Shown here piece by piece: positions 17,831-26,407 of a stretch of 39,204 nt of DNA. Each line of letters starts with the position of its first letter. Position 1 is the first letter of the stretch. This DNA comes from Prevotella sp. CAG:1185. Its GTDB lineage: Bacteria > Bacteroidota > Bacteroidia > Bacteroidales > Bacteroidaceae. The position numbers were made by a program, and so were the translations under genes. The stretch spans positions 1 through 39,204 of the forward strand of contig HF992591.1 in the NCBI GenBank assembly GCA_000436695.1, given 5' to 3'. The notes beneath the pieces were generated by a model that saw only the letters and a list, made by a program, of their open reading frames with translations, did no database searches and was not told the origin of the DNA.

Positions 17831-19179
17831 TGTATATTGGCTTTAAAAAACATTTTTCTTAATTTACTTGTTCCACTGTCTTCAAGAGGCTCTATAAACA
17901 TGAAGCCTTCCCCCAAGCCATATCGCTCTTTCATTATCTGAAAAAGACGGGCCGTGTCTTTCTTCATGCCAGACTCACGAATTTTATTATATAACAAAAC
18001 TTCGTCATAATTATTGTATTTCAAGCAACGATATAAATCTATCACATCTGCCCTCCTTATATATCTATCATTCCGTAAGGCATACAAAATAGATGCAATC
18101 ATTACGCAAATATTCCTTTCTACTTCAGATAAACTTGTGTCAGATTTAAATTTAGATATGCGTCTGGAATCTGTAACAATTTGAGGATGTGCTGTTGGCA
18201 AACAAAACAGACTACATATATCTTCTTGTAAAAATGGTTGAGACAAATTATAATATTTAACACCTGACAATACGTTTTCCAATATTCCTTCATTCATAGA
18301 ATGCAAAAGAATTCTTCTCCAAGAACTAATTGTAAGCGAATCAAATAAACTCTTATTGTTGTCAGATGAGTCTAAGACTTTAGTATTTCCGTCTACACCA
18401 GCAGTCATGAGTATATCTTCAATGATACAATCATCATTATTCATACACATAAAAGGATTGCTGTCTAACACCACCTGATAAGCACTCAACATTTCATCAG
18501 ACATTATATCAGCAGATTTACCACAGACATGACTAAATGCTTCAACATTTATAACATGCCTATACTCCCGACCACATTTGGCTGAATATATATCATATTC
18601 AGATTCTACTTGATTTTCATTTATTTTACCAAGATCCACATGATGAGTTTCCTTAATCTCAGACTTTAGCCCAAGCATTTTACAAACCCAACTTGGAAAT
18701 CCTATAAAATCAGAAATGCTCAGCACCTCATTGTCACATACAGAATGAAAAGAATTTGCATGCGACATGATATAACGTTGATAAACAAGTACTTTAATAA
18801 ACTTTTTAAGCCAATATCTATCAAATACATGCCACGACTCCAATTGCCGGTCAAAAGTTATTATCGCAGGAATACGATATTTTTCACAACGCCTTAAAAA
18901 ATAATAAGCATATATGCTCCAACAAGCATGTATATGAACTATATCAGGATGTATTTCAGACAAGAACCGGTCAAAAGAAGAATGCCGACCGCCAAACATA
19001 TTCCTCAAAGGAGAAAACTTATGAATATGTACGTTTCCCATTTCTATGTCTGGATGGTCAGCACACAACAAATGAACGTCTGCACTTTCTGCCATAGCTT
19101 TAATTAAAGCCAACTTATACTGAAGACCAACCGACTTGGCTATATCAGCAAAATGCGGTATAAAATGCAAGACTCTCAT
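17827..19179 (-). CDS. GT4-like glycosyltransferase with atypical C-terminal half
   Basis: The 450-aa protein starts like a GT-B/GT4 enzyme: VLHFIPHFADIAKSVG, then PDIVHIHACWSIYAYYFLRRC and IPAIITFDRQLESWH (to about 130), the acceptor-side Rossmann half. The second half does not show the expected GT4 donor site (no Glu-x7-Glu in an EPFG-like loop) but a Cys- and Asp-rich helical region I do not recognise. No signal peptide or membrane helix is apparent. It lies 5 nt after a membrane-anchored GT2 gene and overlaps fbp by four nt. Together with the GT2 it may build a surface glycan, but donor and acceptor cannot be named. It could also be a GT fold with a regulatory or binding role. Confidence 0.65.
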   Translation of the reverse strand: MRVLHFIPHFADIAKSVGLQYKLALIKAMAESADVHLLCADHPDIEMGNVHIHKFSPLRNMFGGRHSSFDRFLSEIHPDIVHIHACWSIYAYYFLRRCEKYRIPAIITFDRQLESWHVFDRYWLKKFIKVLVYQRYIMSHANSFHSVCDNEVLSISDFIGFPSWVCKMLGLKSEIKETHHVDLGKINENQVESEYDIYSAKCGREYRHVINVEAFSHVCGKSADIMSDEMLSAYQVVLDSNPFMCMNNDDCIIEDILMTAGVDGNTKVLDSSDNNKSLFDSLTISSWRRILLHSMNEGILENVLSGVKYYNLSQPFLQEDICSLFCLPTAHPQIVTDSRRISKFKSDTSLSEVERNICVMIASILYALRNDRYIRRADVIDLYRCLKYNNYDEVLLYNKIRESGMKKDTARLFQIMKERYGLGEGFMFIEPLEDSGTSKLRKMFFKANIQ

Positions 19180-19184
19180 AATTT

Positions 19185-20327
19185 CTAAGATTTATGACTT
19201 ATATACTCATATTTATCAGACATTCTGTAACGGAATGCAGATTTCATATTATGCCATACCAATGCAAGCTCAAACGGAATAACTTTCCACAAGCTGACAT
19301 GGGTATTAAATAATCCCATCACACGCTTTGCACTGAGTATCCTAACAATAAATGGAACAACAAGTGCGATAAATGAAAATGGAATAACAAGTAAGTTATA
19401 ACATAATACTGAATATATCACAGACGAAACAGCGAAAAGCAAGCAAATATAAAGAAAAAACATATCCATATTAAAAATTAGTCTATGTTTAAAACTTCTA
19501 AGAAGATGCTTTCTTGTTTCAACATAAAACATGTTTTTATTTTTCCATGTTTTTCTTGAAGGAGCCTCTTCAATCAACATACAATCCGGAGATATTGCTA
19601 TCGCAGTATTACCAAAGTCAGAATACTTATTCACCAGAAAATCATATTCGCCTCTGACATATTTCAGATTTCCCTGAAAACCGCGTGCTTCCATAAAGAC
19701 ACTTTTTCTGAATAATAGATTATTACCGCAAGTGCTGTAAGCTATACCCTTGGAAGCCTCATACATAAACGCATATTCTCTATGCAGACGGCTAAATATT
19801 TTAAATTTACTTGCATCGTCTGAATAGTTGCTATACCCTATAACAAGACTGACACCATTTCTACACTTTGAAGTCATACTGGCAATCCACTTGTCTGAAT
19901 TTGGCTTACATACAGCATCTGTCAACAATATCATGTCATTCTTCGCGGCCTTAACACCTAAAGTTATTGCAAGTTTTCGTCTACTCATATAGCGCGAAGT
20001 GTCAGGGACAAAGGTCGTATATAAATTTTGATATTTACTATACGAATTCAATACATCCGACGTTCCATCTTCATCACGGCTTACAACAACAATAACTTCA
20101 TATCCTGCCGGATAATCTTGTGAAAGGAAACATTTGAGGTTATCATCTAGTTCACGGCCATTATTATCTGAAATTATTATAACAGATACAGGTTTTTGAT
20201 TTTCCACGCCGTCCGCATCTTCTTCATCTGAAAGTTTTCTAAAAAACGTATCAAACAAAGAAGAACAGATAGCGAAAACCACCAAAATTATACAAATAAC
20301 TATTGTTATATTGTCTAATATCAGCAT
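19185..20327 (-). CDS. Membrane-bound family 2 glycosyltransferase
   Basis: The 380-aa protein has an N-terminal membrane helix (about 5-25), a cytoplasmic GT2 (GT-A) domain (about 45-270: PVSVIIISDNNGRELDDNL, FLSQDYPAGYEVIVV), and two or three C-terminal membrane helices (about 285-340). The layout is that of processive or lipid-linked inner-membrane GT2 enzymes. At the metal site I read LLTDAVCKP where family members usually have Asp-Ala-Asp, so the second Asp is Val. A downstream EEAPSRKTWKNKNMFYVETRK segment resembles the acceptor-side region without a clean QxxRW. The gene is 35 nt after lysA and 5 nt before the GT4-like gene. Confidence 0.8.
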   Translation of the reverse strand: MLILDNITIVICIILVVFAICSSLFDTFFRKLSDEEDADGVENQKPVSVIIISDNNGRELDDNLKCFLSQDYPAGYEVIVVVSRDEDGTSDVLNSYSKYQNLYTTFVPDTSRYMSRRKLAITLGVKAAKNDMILLTDAVCKPNSDKWIASMTSKCRNGVSLVIGYSNYSDDASKFKIFSRLHREYAFMYEASKGIAYSTCGNNLLFRKSVFMEARGFQGNLKYVRGEYDFLVNKYSDFGNTAIAISPDCMLIEEAPSRKTWKNKNMFYVETRKHLLRSFKHRLIFNMDMFFLYICLLFAVSSVIYSVLCYNLLVIPFSFIALVVPFIVRILSAKRVMGLFNTHVSLWKVIPFELALVWHNMKSAFRYRMSDKYEYISHKS

Positions 20328-20362
20328 GTTACAATTATTATAATAAAGTTTTTAATGAAGGA

Positions 20363-21523
20363 TTAAATCATCTCTTCTTTAATGTATCCCTTAGGTAAAG
20401 GACGGCAATTATATTGTGATGCCATGATTTCTCCATAAGCACCAGCAGAACGTATAGCAATCAAGTCGCCACGATGACATTCATTCAAGTCTATAGCTTT
20501 TGCAAACACATCGCTCGACTCACAGATAGGGCCAACAACATCATAAGTCTCAAGGCTTTCATCATTTGAGATATTCTCAATCTTATGATAAGCTTGATAA
20601 AGTGCAGGACGTATAAGGTCTGTCATTCCGGCATCAACTATTGCGAATTTCTTGAATGAGCCTTGTTTAACATATAAGACTTTTGTAATCAAAGAACCGC
20701 ATTGCCCCACTACAGAACGTCCTAATTCAAAATGCAAACTCTGGCCCTTACGCAATTTAAGATGTTTTGCATAAGTTTCAAAATAAGATTTGAAATCAGG
20801 AATAGGAACACGATTAGGATGATTGTAGTCAATACCCAAGCCACCGCCAACATTTATCAAATCAATCTTGATATGATGAGTTTCCAGTTGTGCCTGCAAA
20901 TCATTAATACGATTACACAATGCGACAAAATCTCCCATATCAAGGATTTGAGAGCCTATATGGAAATGCAAGCCCATAAACTTAACATTTTTCATTGCTA
21001 AAGCCTTGGCAATAACATCATCCATATCAGACATTGCTATGCCAAATTTATTTTCAGCAAGTCCCGTAGTTATGTTTGCATGAGTATGAGCACCCACATT
21101 TGGATTTATACGTAAAGCTATTGATGCGACCTTTCCACATTGCTCAGCAAGCTGATTTATCACTTCAAGTTCAGGAATGCTCTCAACATTAAAGCAATAA
21201 ATACCCTTCTCCAATCCAAGTTTTATTTCTTTATCGCTTTTACCAACACCTGCAAAAACAATCTTATCCGGTGAAAATCCAGCATTTAATGCTGCCATAA
21301 TCTCTCCACCGCTAACACAGTCAACACCTAATCCTGCCTGGCAAATTATGTTCAACAATTTTGGATTAGCATTAGCCTTTACGGCATAATGCACATTATA
21401 ATTTTCATATTTGCCAATTTCATCAATTATTGCACGCAATGTTTTGCGCAACAAATCAGTATCGTAATAATAAAATGGCGTATCCGTCGTTTCAAATGTC
21501 TTTATAGGAAAAACACCTTTCAT
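20363..21523 (-). CDS. lysA: Diaminopimelate decarboxylase
   Basis: The 386-aa fold-type III PLP enzyme decarboxylates meso-diaminopimelate to lysine, the last step of the pathway. The PLP lysine is Lys49 in VHYAVKANAN. Other hallmarks are GLGVDCVSGGE, HFHIGSQI, NVGGGLGIDY and, near the C terminus, GPICESSD with the Cys and Asp that contact substrate. It is placed 26 nt behind lysC, so the first and last enzymes of lysine synthesis are made together. An AAGGA-like sequence precedes the ATG, unusual in this A-rich-leader genome. Confidence 0.95.
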   Translation of the reverse strand: MKGVFPIKTFETTDTPFYYYDTDLLRKTLRAIIDEIGKYENYNVHYAVKANANPKLLNIICQAGLGVDCVSGGEIMAALNAGFSPDKIVFAGVGKSDKEIKLGLEKGIYCFNVESIPELEVINQLAEQCGKVASIALRINPNVGAHTHANITTGLAENKFGIAMSDMDDVIAKALAMKNVKFMGLHFHIGSQILDMGDFVALCNRINDLQAQLETHHIKIDLINVGGGLGIDYNHPNRVPIPDFKSYFETYAKHLKLRKGQSLHFELGRSVVGQCGSLITKVLYVKQGSFKKFAIVDAGMTDLIRPALYQAYHKIENISNDESLETYDVVGPICESSDVFAKAIDLNECHRGDLIAIRSAGAYGEIMASQYNCRPLPKGYIKEEMI

Positions 21524-21549
21524 CTCAAATTTTATTTCCTTATATTAAA

Positions 21550-22875
21550 TTACTTCGTTTTATTGAATAATGTATCGCTCAAACTTTGCAAAGCACGTTT
21601 TTTATCAGACTCTTTTACCAAGAATGAGATATTATAGTTACTTCCACCATAAGAAATCATTCTCACCGGAATATTTTTCATTGCGTCTGTTGCCATAGTT
21701 TCAAAACCTACATTACTCCAATCCAAATCACCAACAACACAGATAATACACATATCCCTGTCAACAGTAACCGTTCCATATTTTTTTAGTTCTGCAACAA
21801 TGTCATTAAGGTGTGTGTCGTTGTCGATACTCATAGACACACCGACTTCACTTGTCGTTATCATATCTATTGCAGTCTGATAACTTTCAAATATCTCAAA
21901 AACTTTACGCAAGAACCCTGTAGCAAGCAGCATACGGCTACTTTTTATTTTAATTGCAATAATATTATCCTTTGCAGCAACAGCCTTAATTTTACCTGTT
22001 TCGGTTTCATTATTTATTATTGTGCCAGGAGCAGAAGGATCCATAGTGTTAAGCAGACGCACAGGAATACCGGCGTATTTTGCAGGCTGTACACATGTAG
22101 GATGCAATATCTTTGCACCAAAATACGCAAGTTCTGCAGCCTCTTCAAAATGAAGTTGTCTGACAGCTTCCGTCTTATCTACCACTCTAGGATCATTATT
22201 ATGCATTCCGTCTATGTCTGTCCATATCTGTATCTCGTCTGCATTTATGGCTGCACCAACTAAAGACGCTGTATAATCACTACCACCGCGCTGCAAATTA
22301 TCAATCTCGCCATAAGCGTTCCGACATATAAAGCCCTGTGTGATATAGACTTGCTGACCAGGATTTTGCTCTAAAAGTTTCAATAATTTTTCTCTTATGT
22401 ATGCAGAGTCAGGCTCAGCATTTTTATCTGTACGCATAAAATCCAATGCAGAAAGTAGTACTGCATTGTATCCGCACTCCTTCAGATAATTAGTAACCAT
22501 ATTGGTGCTCATAATTTCTCCTTGAGCAACAATACTTTTTTCCTCGAAACTAGTAAAGAGATCTTTAGTAAATGAGCGCAGATAATTGAATTCATTCTGA
22601 AGAAATTCTTTTGTTTCATTTTTCCATTTCTCAGTAGAATAAAGCTCATCTACATGCTTCATATACGTTTTTTCCAGACGGTTAATTATGTCATTTGCAC
22701 CTTCCGGATTCTTTTTATATAGATAATCAGATATTTCCACCAATGAATTTGTCGTACCAGACATAGCCGACAGCACTACAAAAACAGGTCCTCCACTCTT
22801 TGTTATTAATGAGGCAACATCCTTCATACGCTCTGGTGAGCCAACAGATGTACCACCAAACTTCATTACTATCAT
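21550..22875 (-). CDS. lysC: Aspartate kinase (monofunctional)
   Basis: This enzyme phosphorylates aspartate, the committed step to lysine, threonine, methionine and diaminopimelate. From the ATG at 22875 it is 441 aa. The N terminus MIVMKFGGTSVGSPERM is the aspartokinase signature (KFGGTSV), followed by GRGGSDYTA-like LQRGGSDYTASLVGAA and the IWTDIDGMHNNDPR substrate loop. Two C-terminal ACT domains (about 300-440) imply allosteric control, probably by lysine. The frame is open back to a TTG at 22902, but the ATG fits the family start; Met at 22866 is another option. No homoserine dehydrogenase domain is fused. Upstream neighbour is ftsE (30 nt). Confidence 0.94.
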   Translation of the reverse strand: MIVMKFGGTSVGSPERMKDVASLITKSGGPVFVVLSAMSGTTNSLVEISDYLYKKNPEGANDIINRLEKTYMKHVDELYSTEKWKNETKEFLQNEFNYLRSFTKDLFTSFEEKSIVAQGEIMSTNMVTNYLKECGYNAVLLSALDFMRTDKNAEPDSAYIREKLLKLLEQNPGQQVYITQGFICRNAYGEIDNLQRGGSDYTASLVGAAINADEIQIWTDIDGMHNNDPRVVDKTEAVRQLHFEEAAELAYFGAKILHPTCVQPAKYAGIPVRLLNTMDPSAPGTIINNETETGKIKAVAAKDNIIAIKIKSSRMLLATGFLRKVFEIFESYQTAIDMITTSEVGVSMSIDNDTHLNDIVAELKKYGTVTVDRDMCIICVVGDLDWSNVGFETMATDAMKNIPVRMISYGGSNYNISFLVKESDKKRALQSLSDTLFNKTK

Positions 22876-22905
22876 AATTGTATTTTTTATTTTGATTTTC
22901 AAATG

Positions 22906-23607
22906 TTAGTCTTCCCCATGGAAAAGACTTTTATTATAAGTATTTGTTATATCACTAATTTTTCCGTCCTTACACTGATATACAATACCTGGATATTTGT
23001 CAAGCATTAATATATTGTGAGTTGACATTACAACAGCCGTCCCCGTCTGACTAATTTGCTTAAGGAGGCTAACTATATTATCAGCTGTTTCCGGGTCAAG
23101 ATTTCCGGTTGGCTCATCAGCTATAATCATTTTCGGATTATTAAGTATAGCACGTGCAATGGCAATACGTTGCTGCTCTCCACCAGAAAGTTCATAAGGC
23201 ATCTTTAATTTTTTGTCTGACATACCTACAGAATCAAGCACTTCATCAATACGTTCATCTATTTCTTTTTTATTTTTCCAACCTGTGGATTTTAATACGA
23301 AGAGCAAATTTTTATAAATACTCCTATCATGCAATAGCTGAAAATCCTGGAAAATGATACCTAGTTCTTTGCGGAGAGCTGGTATTTCCTTACGCTTTAT
23401 TTTGAACAAATCACGTCCAAGAATATTAGCTTTATCACCTTCATCTATATCCAGTTCACAATATAAGGTCTTAAGCAAGCTGCTCTTTCCAGTTCCAACA
23501 TTTCCTATGATATAGATAAACTCACCTTCATCAACATGAAAATTCACATTGCCAAGCACACATACATCATCTTGATATATATTTACGTTTTGATAATCAA
23601 TGAACAT
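22906..23607 (-). CDS. ftsE: ABC transporter ATP-binding protein, FtsE-like
   Basis: The 233-aa ATPase carries Walker A GNVGTGKSS (about 35-43), a Q-loop (IIFQDFQLL), the signature LSGGEQQRIAIARA, Walker B MIIADEPTG and the switch His in VMSTHN. Sequence and length fit FtsE, which with FtsX couples the divisome to periplasmic peptidoglycan hydrolases. No permease gene (ftsX) is adjacent, so the assignment rests on similarity to FtsE/LolD-type ATPases. It lies inside the amino-acid gene run between hisIE (21 nt) and lysC (30 nt). Confidence 0.8.
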   Translation of the reverse strand: MFIDYQNVNIYQDDVCVLGNVNFHVDEGEFIYIIGNVGTGKSSLLKTLYCELDIDEGDKANILGRDLFKIKRKEIPALRKELGIIFQDFQLLHDRSIYKNLLFVLKSTGWKNKKEIDERIDEVLDSVGMSDKKLKMPYELSGGEQQRIAIARAILNNPKMIIADEPTGNLDPETADNIVSLLKQISQTGTAVVMSTHNILMLDKYPGIVYQCKDGKISDITNTYNKSLFHGED

Positions 23608-23628
23608 AATCTATATTTTTTTATTATT

Positions 23629-24243
23629 TTAATGTTTATGCCAATCTGGATTATGACGTTTCTTTAGCTCTTCAGCAATATCCTCAATCCGCAGATTCTT
23701 ACTCGTAAGCAATACAATAAGATGATAAAACATATCCGACGCTTCATAGATCAGACGTTCATCAGTTCCATTTACTGCTTCTATAACGGTCTCCAATGCC
23801 TCTTCACCAACTTTTTGTGCCATTCTGTTAAGACCATCTTTAAAAAGACTTGTTGTATATGAGCCATCAGGCATCTCTTTGTAACGTGTTTCTATAAAAT
23901 CTTGCAATTCTGTTAGAAACATCAAAGGATTAGTCTCATTTTTCTCTCCCCAACAAGTATCTGTACCTTTATGACAAACAGGTCCATCCGGTATTACCTT
24001 AATAAGTAACGTATCGTTATCACAGTCATTGCTTATGCTTACGACATTAAGATAATTGCCAGATGTTTCACCTTTTGTCCATAAGCAATTTCGTGTTCTG
24101 CTATAGAACGTAACCTTATTTGTTTCTATCGTTTTATCATATGCGTCCTTGTTCATAAATCCAAGCATCAAAACCTTTAATGTTCTGCTGTCCTGAACTA
24201 CTACAGGAACAAGACCGTTCATCTTTTCGAAATCAATAATCAT
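23629..24243 (-). CDS. hisIE: Bifunctional phosphoribosyl-AMP cyclohydrolase / phosphoribosyl-ATP pyrophosphatase
   Basis: The 204-aa fusion carries out the second and third steps of histidine synthesis. The N-terminal HisI half (about 1-110) has MLGFMNKDAY, TKGETSGNYL and the zinc-site Cys residues in CHKGTDTCW. The C-terminal HisE half (about 115-204) has NRMAQKVGEEALETVIEA and DMFYHLIVLL, typical of the all-alpha MazG-like hydrolases. It follows hisF by 30 nt. Confidence 0.96.
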   Translation of the reverse strand: MIIDFEKMNGLVPVVVQDSRTLKVLMLGFMNKDAYDKTIETNKVTFYSRTRNCLWTKGETSGNYLNVVSISNDCDNDTLLIKVIPDGPVCHKGTDTCWGEKNETNPLMFLTELQDFIETRYKEMPDGSYTTSLFKDGLNRMAQKVGEEALETVIEAVNGTDERLIYEASDMFYHLIVLLTSKNLRIEDIAEELKKRHNPDWHKH

Positions 24244-24273
24244 AATCCATCAATATTTTTACAATTATATTCA

Positions 24274-25056
24274 TTAATGAATGCCCTGCAATCTTACATT
24301 TATGCCTTCATTAAAAAGATATTTCTTCAACTCAGGTATTTTTATCTCTCCAAAATGGAAAACGCTCGCCGCCAAAGCAGCGTCAGCCTTACCCAATGTA
24401 AAGACATCCTTAAAATGTTCAAGCTTACCTGCACCACCACTCGCTATGATCGGAATATTCAGCATATCAGCCAACTTAGCCAATGCATCATTGGCATAAC
24501 CATTTTTTACTCCATCGTGATTCATACTCGTAAACAAGATTTCTCCCGCTCCGCGTGAAGCAACCTCTGAAGCCCAGTCGAACAAATTCCGGTTTGTCGG
24601 TATTCGTCCTCCATTCAAATAACAGATCCATTCATTTGTATCACTTTCATATTTTGCATCAATCGCGCATACACACACTTGAGAGCCAAATCGTAACGCA
24701 ATGCTGTCTATTAATTCAGGGTTACGCAATGCCGCACTATTTATACTAACCTTGTCCGCACCGGCATACAGCAATCTTTCGACATCAGCCAAATCATTTA
24801 TTCCACCGCCTACAGTAAAAGGTATATTTATCTCTTCAGCTACGCGTGTCACGACATCCGTAAAAGTCTTACGCCCTTCATTACTTGCGGTAATATCAAG
24901 AAACACAAGTTCATCCGCACCTGCGTCACTATAGGCTTTTCCTAAAGAGACAGGATCACCTGCATCACGAAGATTAACAAAATTCGTGCCTTTAACGGTC
25001 TGTCCGTCTTTTACATCCAAGCATGGAATAATTCTCTTAGCCAGTCCTTTTGCCAT
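24274..25056 (-). CDS. hisF: Imidazole glycerol phosphate synthase, cyclase subunit
   Basis: The 260-aa TIM barrel closes the imidazole ring and releases AICAR. It shows KRIIPCLDVKDGQTVKG with catalytic Asp, GDPVSLGKAYSDAGADEL, FTVGGGI, and IIASGGAGKLEHF. Its partner HisH is encoded two genes upstream. The gap to hisA is 4 nt. Confidence 0.97.
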   Translation of the reverse strand: MAKGLAKRIIPCLDVKDGQTVKGTNFVNLRDAGDPVSLGKAYSDAGADELVFLDITASNEGRKTFTDVVTRVAEEINIPFTVGGGINDLADVERLLYAGADKVSINSAALRNPELIDSIALRFGSQVCVCAIDAKYESDTNEWICYLNGGRIPTNRNLFDWASEVASRGAGEILFTSMNHDGVKNGYANDALAKLADMLNIPIIASGGAGKLEHFKDVFTLGKADAALAASVFHFGEIKIPELKKYLFNEGINVRLQGIH

Positions 25057-25060
25057 ATTC

Positions 25061-25807
25061 TTACTCCAAATTTATATTTTCATTTTCAGTCAACTCACTT
25101 TTAAGAGTCTCTATATTTATCCGGCCTTCATAAATTGCCTTACCGAAGACTACGGAATGTAATCCTTCTTTATCCAACTTTTTAATGTCTTCTACACAAG
25201 AAACGCCACCGCTTGCTATAAGGTTTATTGTTGGAAAAGACGACAATATTGTCTTATACAAAGAAACAGCCGGCCCAGAAAGAGTTCCATCTTTCGAAAT
25301 ATCAGTACACAGGACATTCTTAACGCCTGCCATTACATAATATTTCAAAAACGAAACAATATCCTCTTCCGTGTCCTCTTTCCATCCGTTTATGCTTATT
25401 CTACCATTACGTACATCTGCTCCCAGTATTATACGGTCTGCCCCAAAGCAATTAAGCCAGTCAGTAAACATTTTTTTATGTGTAACGGCAACAGAACCAA
25501 CAGTTACCATCGACGCACCATTGTCAAAGACTTTTTTTATATCATCATCGCTCTTTACTCCTCCACCGAAATCAACCTTCAGACGGGTCTTTTCGGTTAT
25601 CTTTTTAAGTGTTTCTATATTAACGACATGCTTTGACTTAGCGCCGTCAAGATCAACAACATGAAGACGACTATACCCTAGCGACTCAAAACGGGCCGCC
25701 ATATCAACAGGCGACTCTTCATATATTGTTTTATTGTTATAATCGCCTCTTGTCAATCTTACGCATTTACCGTCAATTATATCTATAGCCGGGACCAATT
25801 CTATCAT
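25061..25807 (-). CDS. hisA: Phosphoribosylformimino-5-aminoimidazole carboxamide ribotide isomerase
   Basis: The 248-aa TIM-barrel isomerase performs the Amadori rearrangement before HisFH. Seen: IELVPAIDIIDGKCVRL with the first catalytic Asp, VDFGGGVKSDDDIKKV, and CTDISKDGTLSGP with the second catalytic Asp. Its ATG overlaps the hisH stop (ATGA), so the two are translationally coupled. Confidence 0.96.
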   Translation of the reverse strand: MIELVPAIDIIDGKCVRLTRGDYNNKTIYEESPVDMAARFESLGYSRLHVVDLDGAKSKHVVNIETLKKITEKTRLKVDFGGGVKSDDDIKKVFDNGASMVTVGSVAVTHKKMFTDWLNCFGADRIILGADVRNGRISINGWKEDTEEDIVSFLKYYVMAGVKNVLCTDISKDGTLSGPAVSLYKTILSSFPTINLIASGGVSCVEDIKKLDKEGLHSVVFGKAIYEGRINIETLKSELTENENINLE

Positions 25808-26406
25808 TTGTCGTCAATCTCTAAAAAATTCTTTATTATCTGCGCACCAACAGCACCACTCTTTTCCGGATGGAACTGTGTTGCATAGAAATTTCCTCTG
25901 TTTATAGCCGCACTATAAGGTTGAATATAGTCAGCCTCAGCTATTGTATACTCGCATACCGGAACATAATAGCTGTGAACGAAATATACATAGGAATCAT
26001 TCTTTTCGATATTTCTAAATAAAGGCGATTTGAAATTATACAAATCATTCCATCCCATCGCCGGAACTTTATCTTCATGACGCTCAGGTCTGAATTTCAA
26101 CACATCGGCATCAAATATTCCAAGGCAATCTGTATCATTTTCTTCAGAATGACGGCACAGCAGTTGCTGCCCGATACATATACCTAGTACAGGCTGCTTC
26201 AGATTCTTTATAACAGCGTCCAGATTGTGTTCCTTCAGATAGGTCATGGCTACACGAGCCTCTCCCTGACCTGGAAACAGCACTCTGTCAGCAGAACTTA
26301 TCTGCTCGGCATTGTCTGTCAGTAAAGGTTCCACGCCAAGTCTTCTCAAGCTATTTACGACACTGTAAATGTTGCCGGCATTATATTTCACGATAGCTAC
26401 CTTCAT
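25804..26406 (-). CDS. hisH: Imidazole glycerol phosphate synthase, glutamine amidotransferase subunit
   Basis: The 200-aa class I amidotransferase supplies ammonia to HisF. It begins KVAIVKYNAGNIYSVVNSLRRLG, has an LFPGQGEA oxyanion-hole region, the nucleophile Cys in LGICIGQQLL and the His-Glu pair in QFHPEKSG. It lies 1 nt after purU and overlaps hisA by four nt. Confidence 0.96.
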   Translation of the reverse strand: MKVAIVKYNAGNIYSVVNSLRRLGVEPLLTDNAEQISSADRVLFPGQGEARVAMTYLKEHNLDAVIKNLKQPVLGICIGQQLLCRHSEENDTDCLGIFDADVLKFRPERHEDKVPAMGWNDLYNFKSPLFRNIEKNDSYVYFVHSYYVPVCEYTIAEADYIQPYSAAINRGNFYATQFHPEKSGAVGAQIIKNFLEIDDK

Positions 26407-26407
26407 T

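Noticed and set aside
22876..22902. TTG start nine codons upstream for aspartate kinase
   Set aside because: The aspartokinase family begins at or next to KFGGTSV, so the ATG at 22875 fits better than a rare TTG.
21524..22930. Lysine riboswitch or leader attenuator at lysC/lysA
   Set aside because: The gaps are only 26-30 nt, too short for a riboswitch, and no terminator/antiterminator pair is visible.
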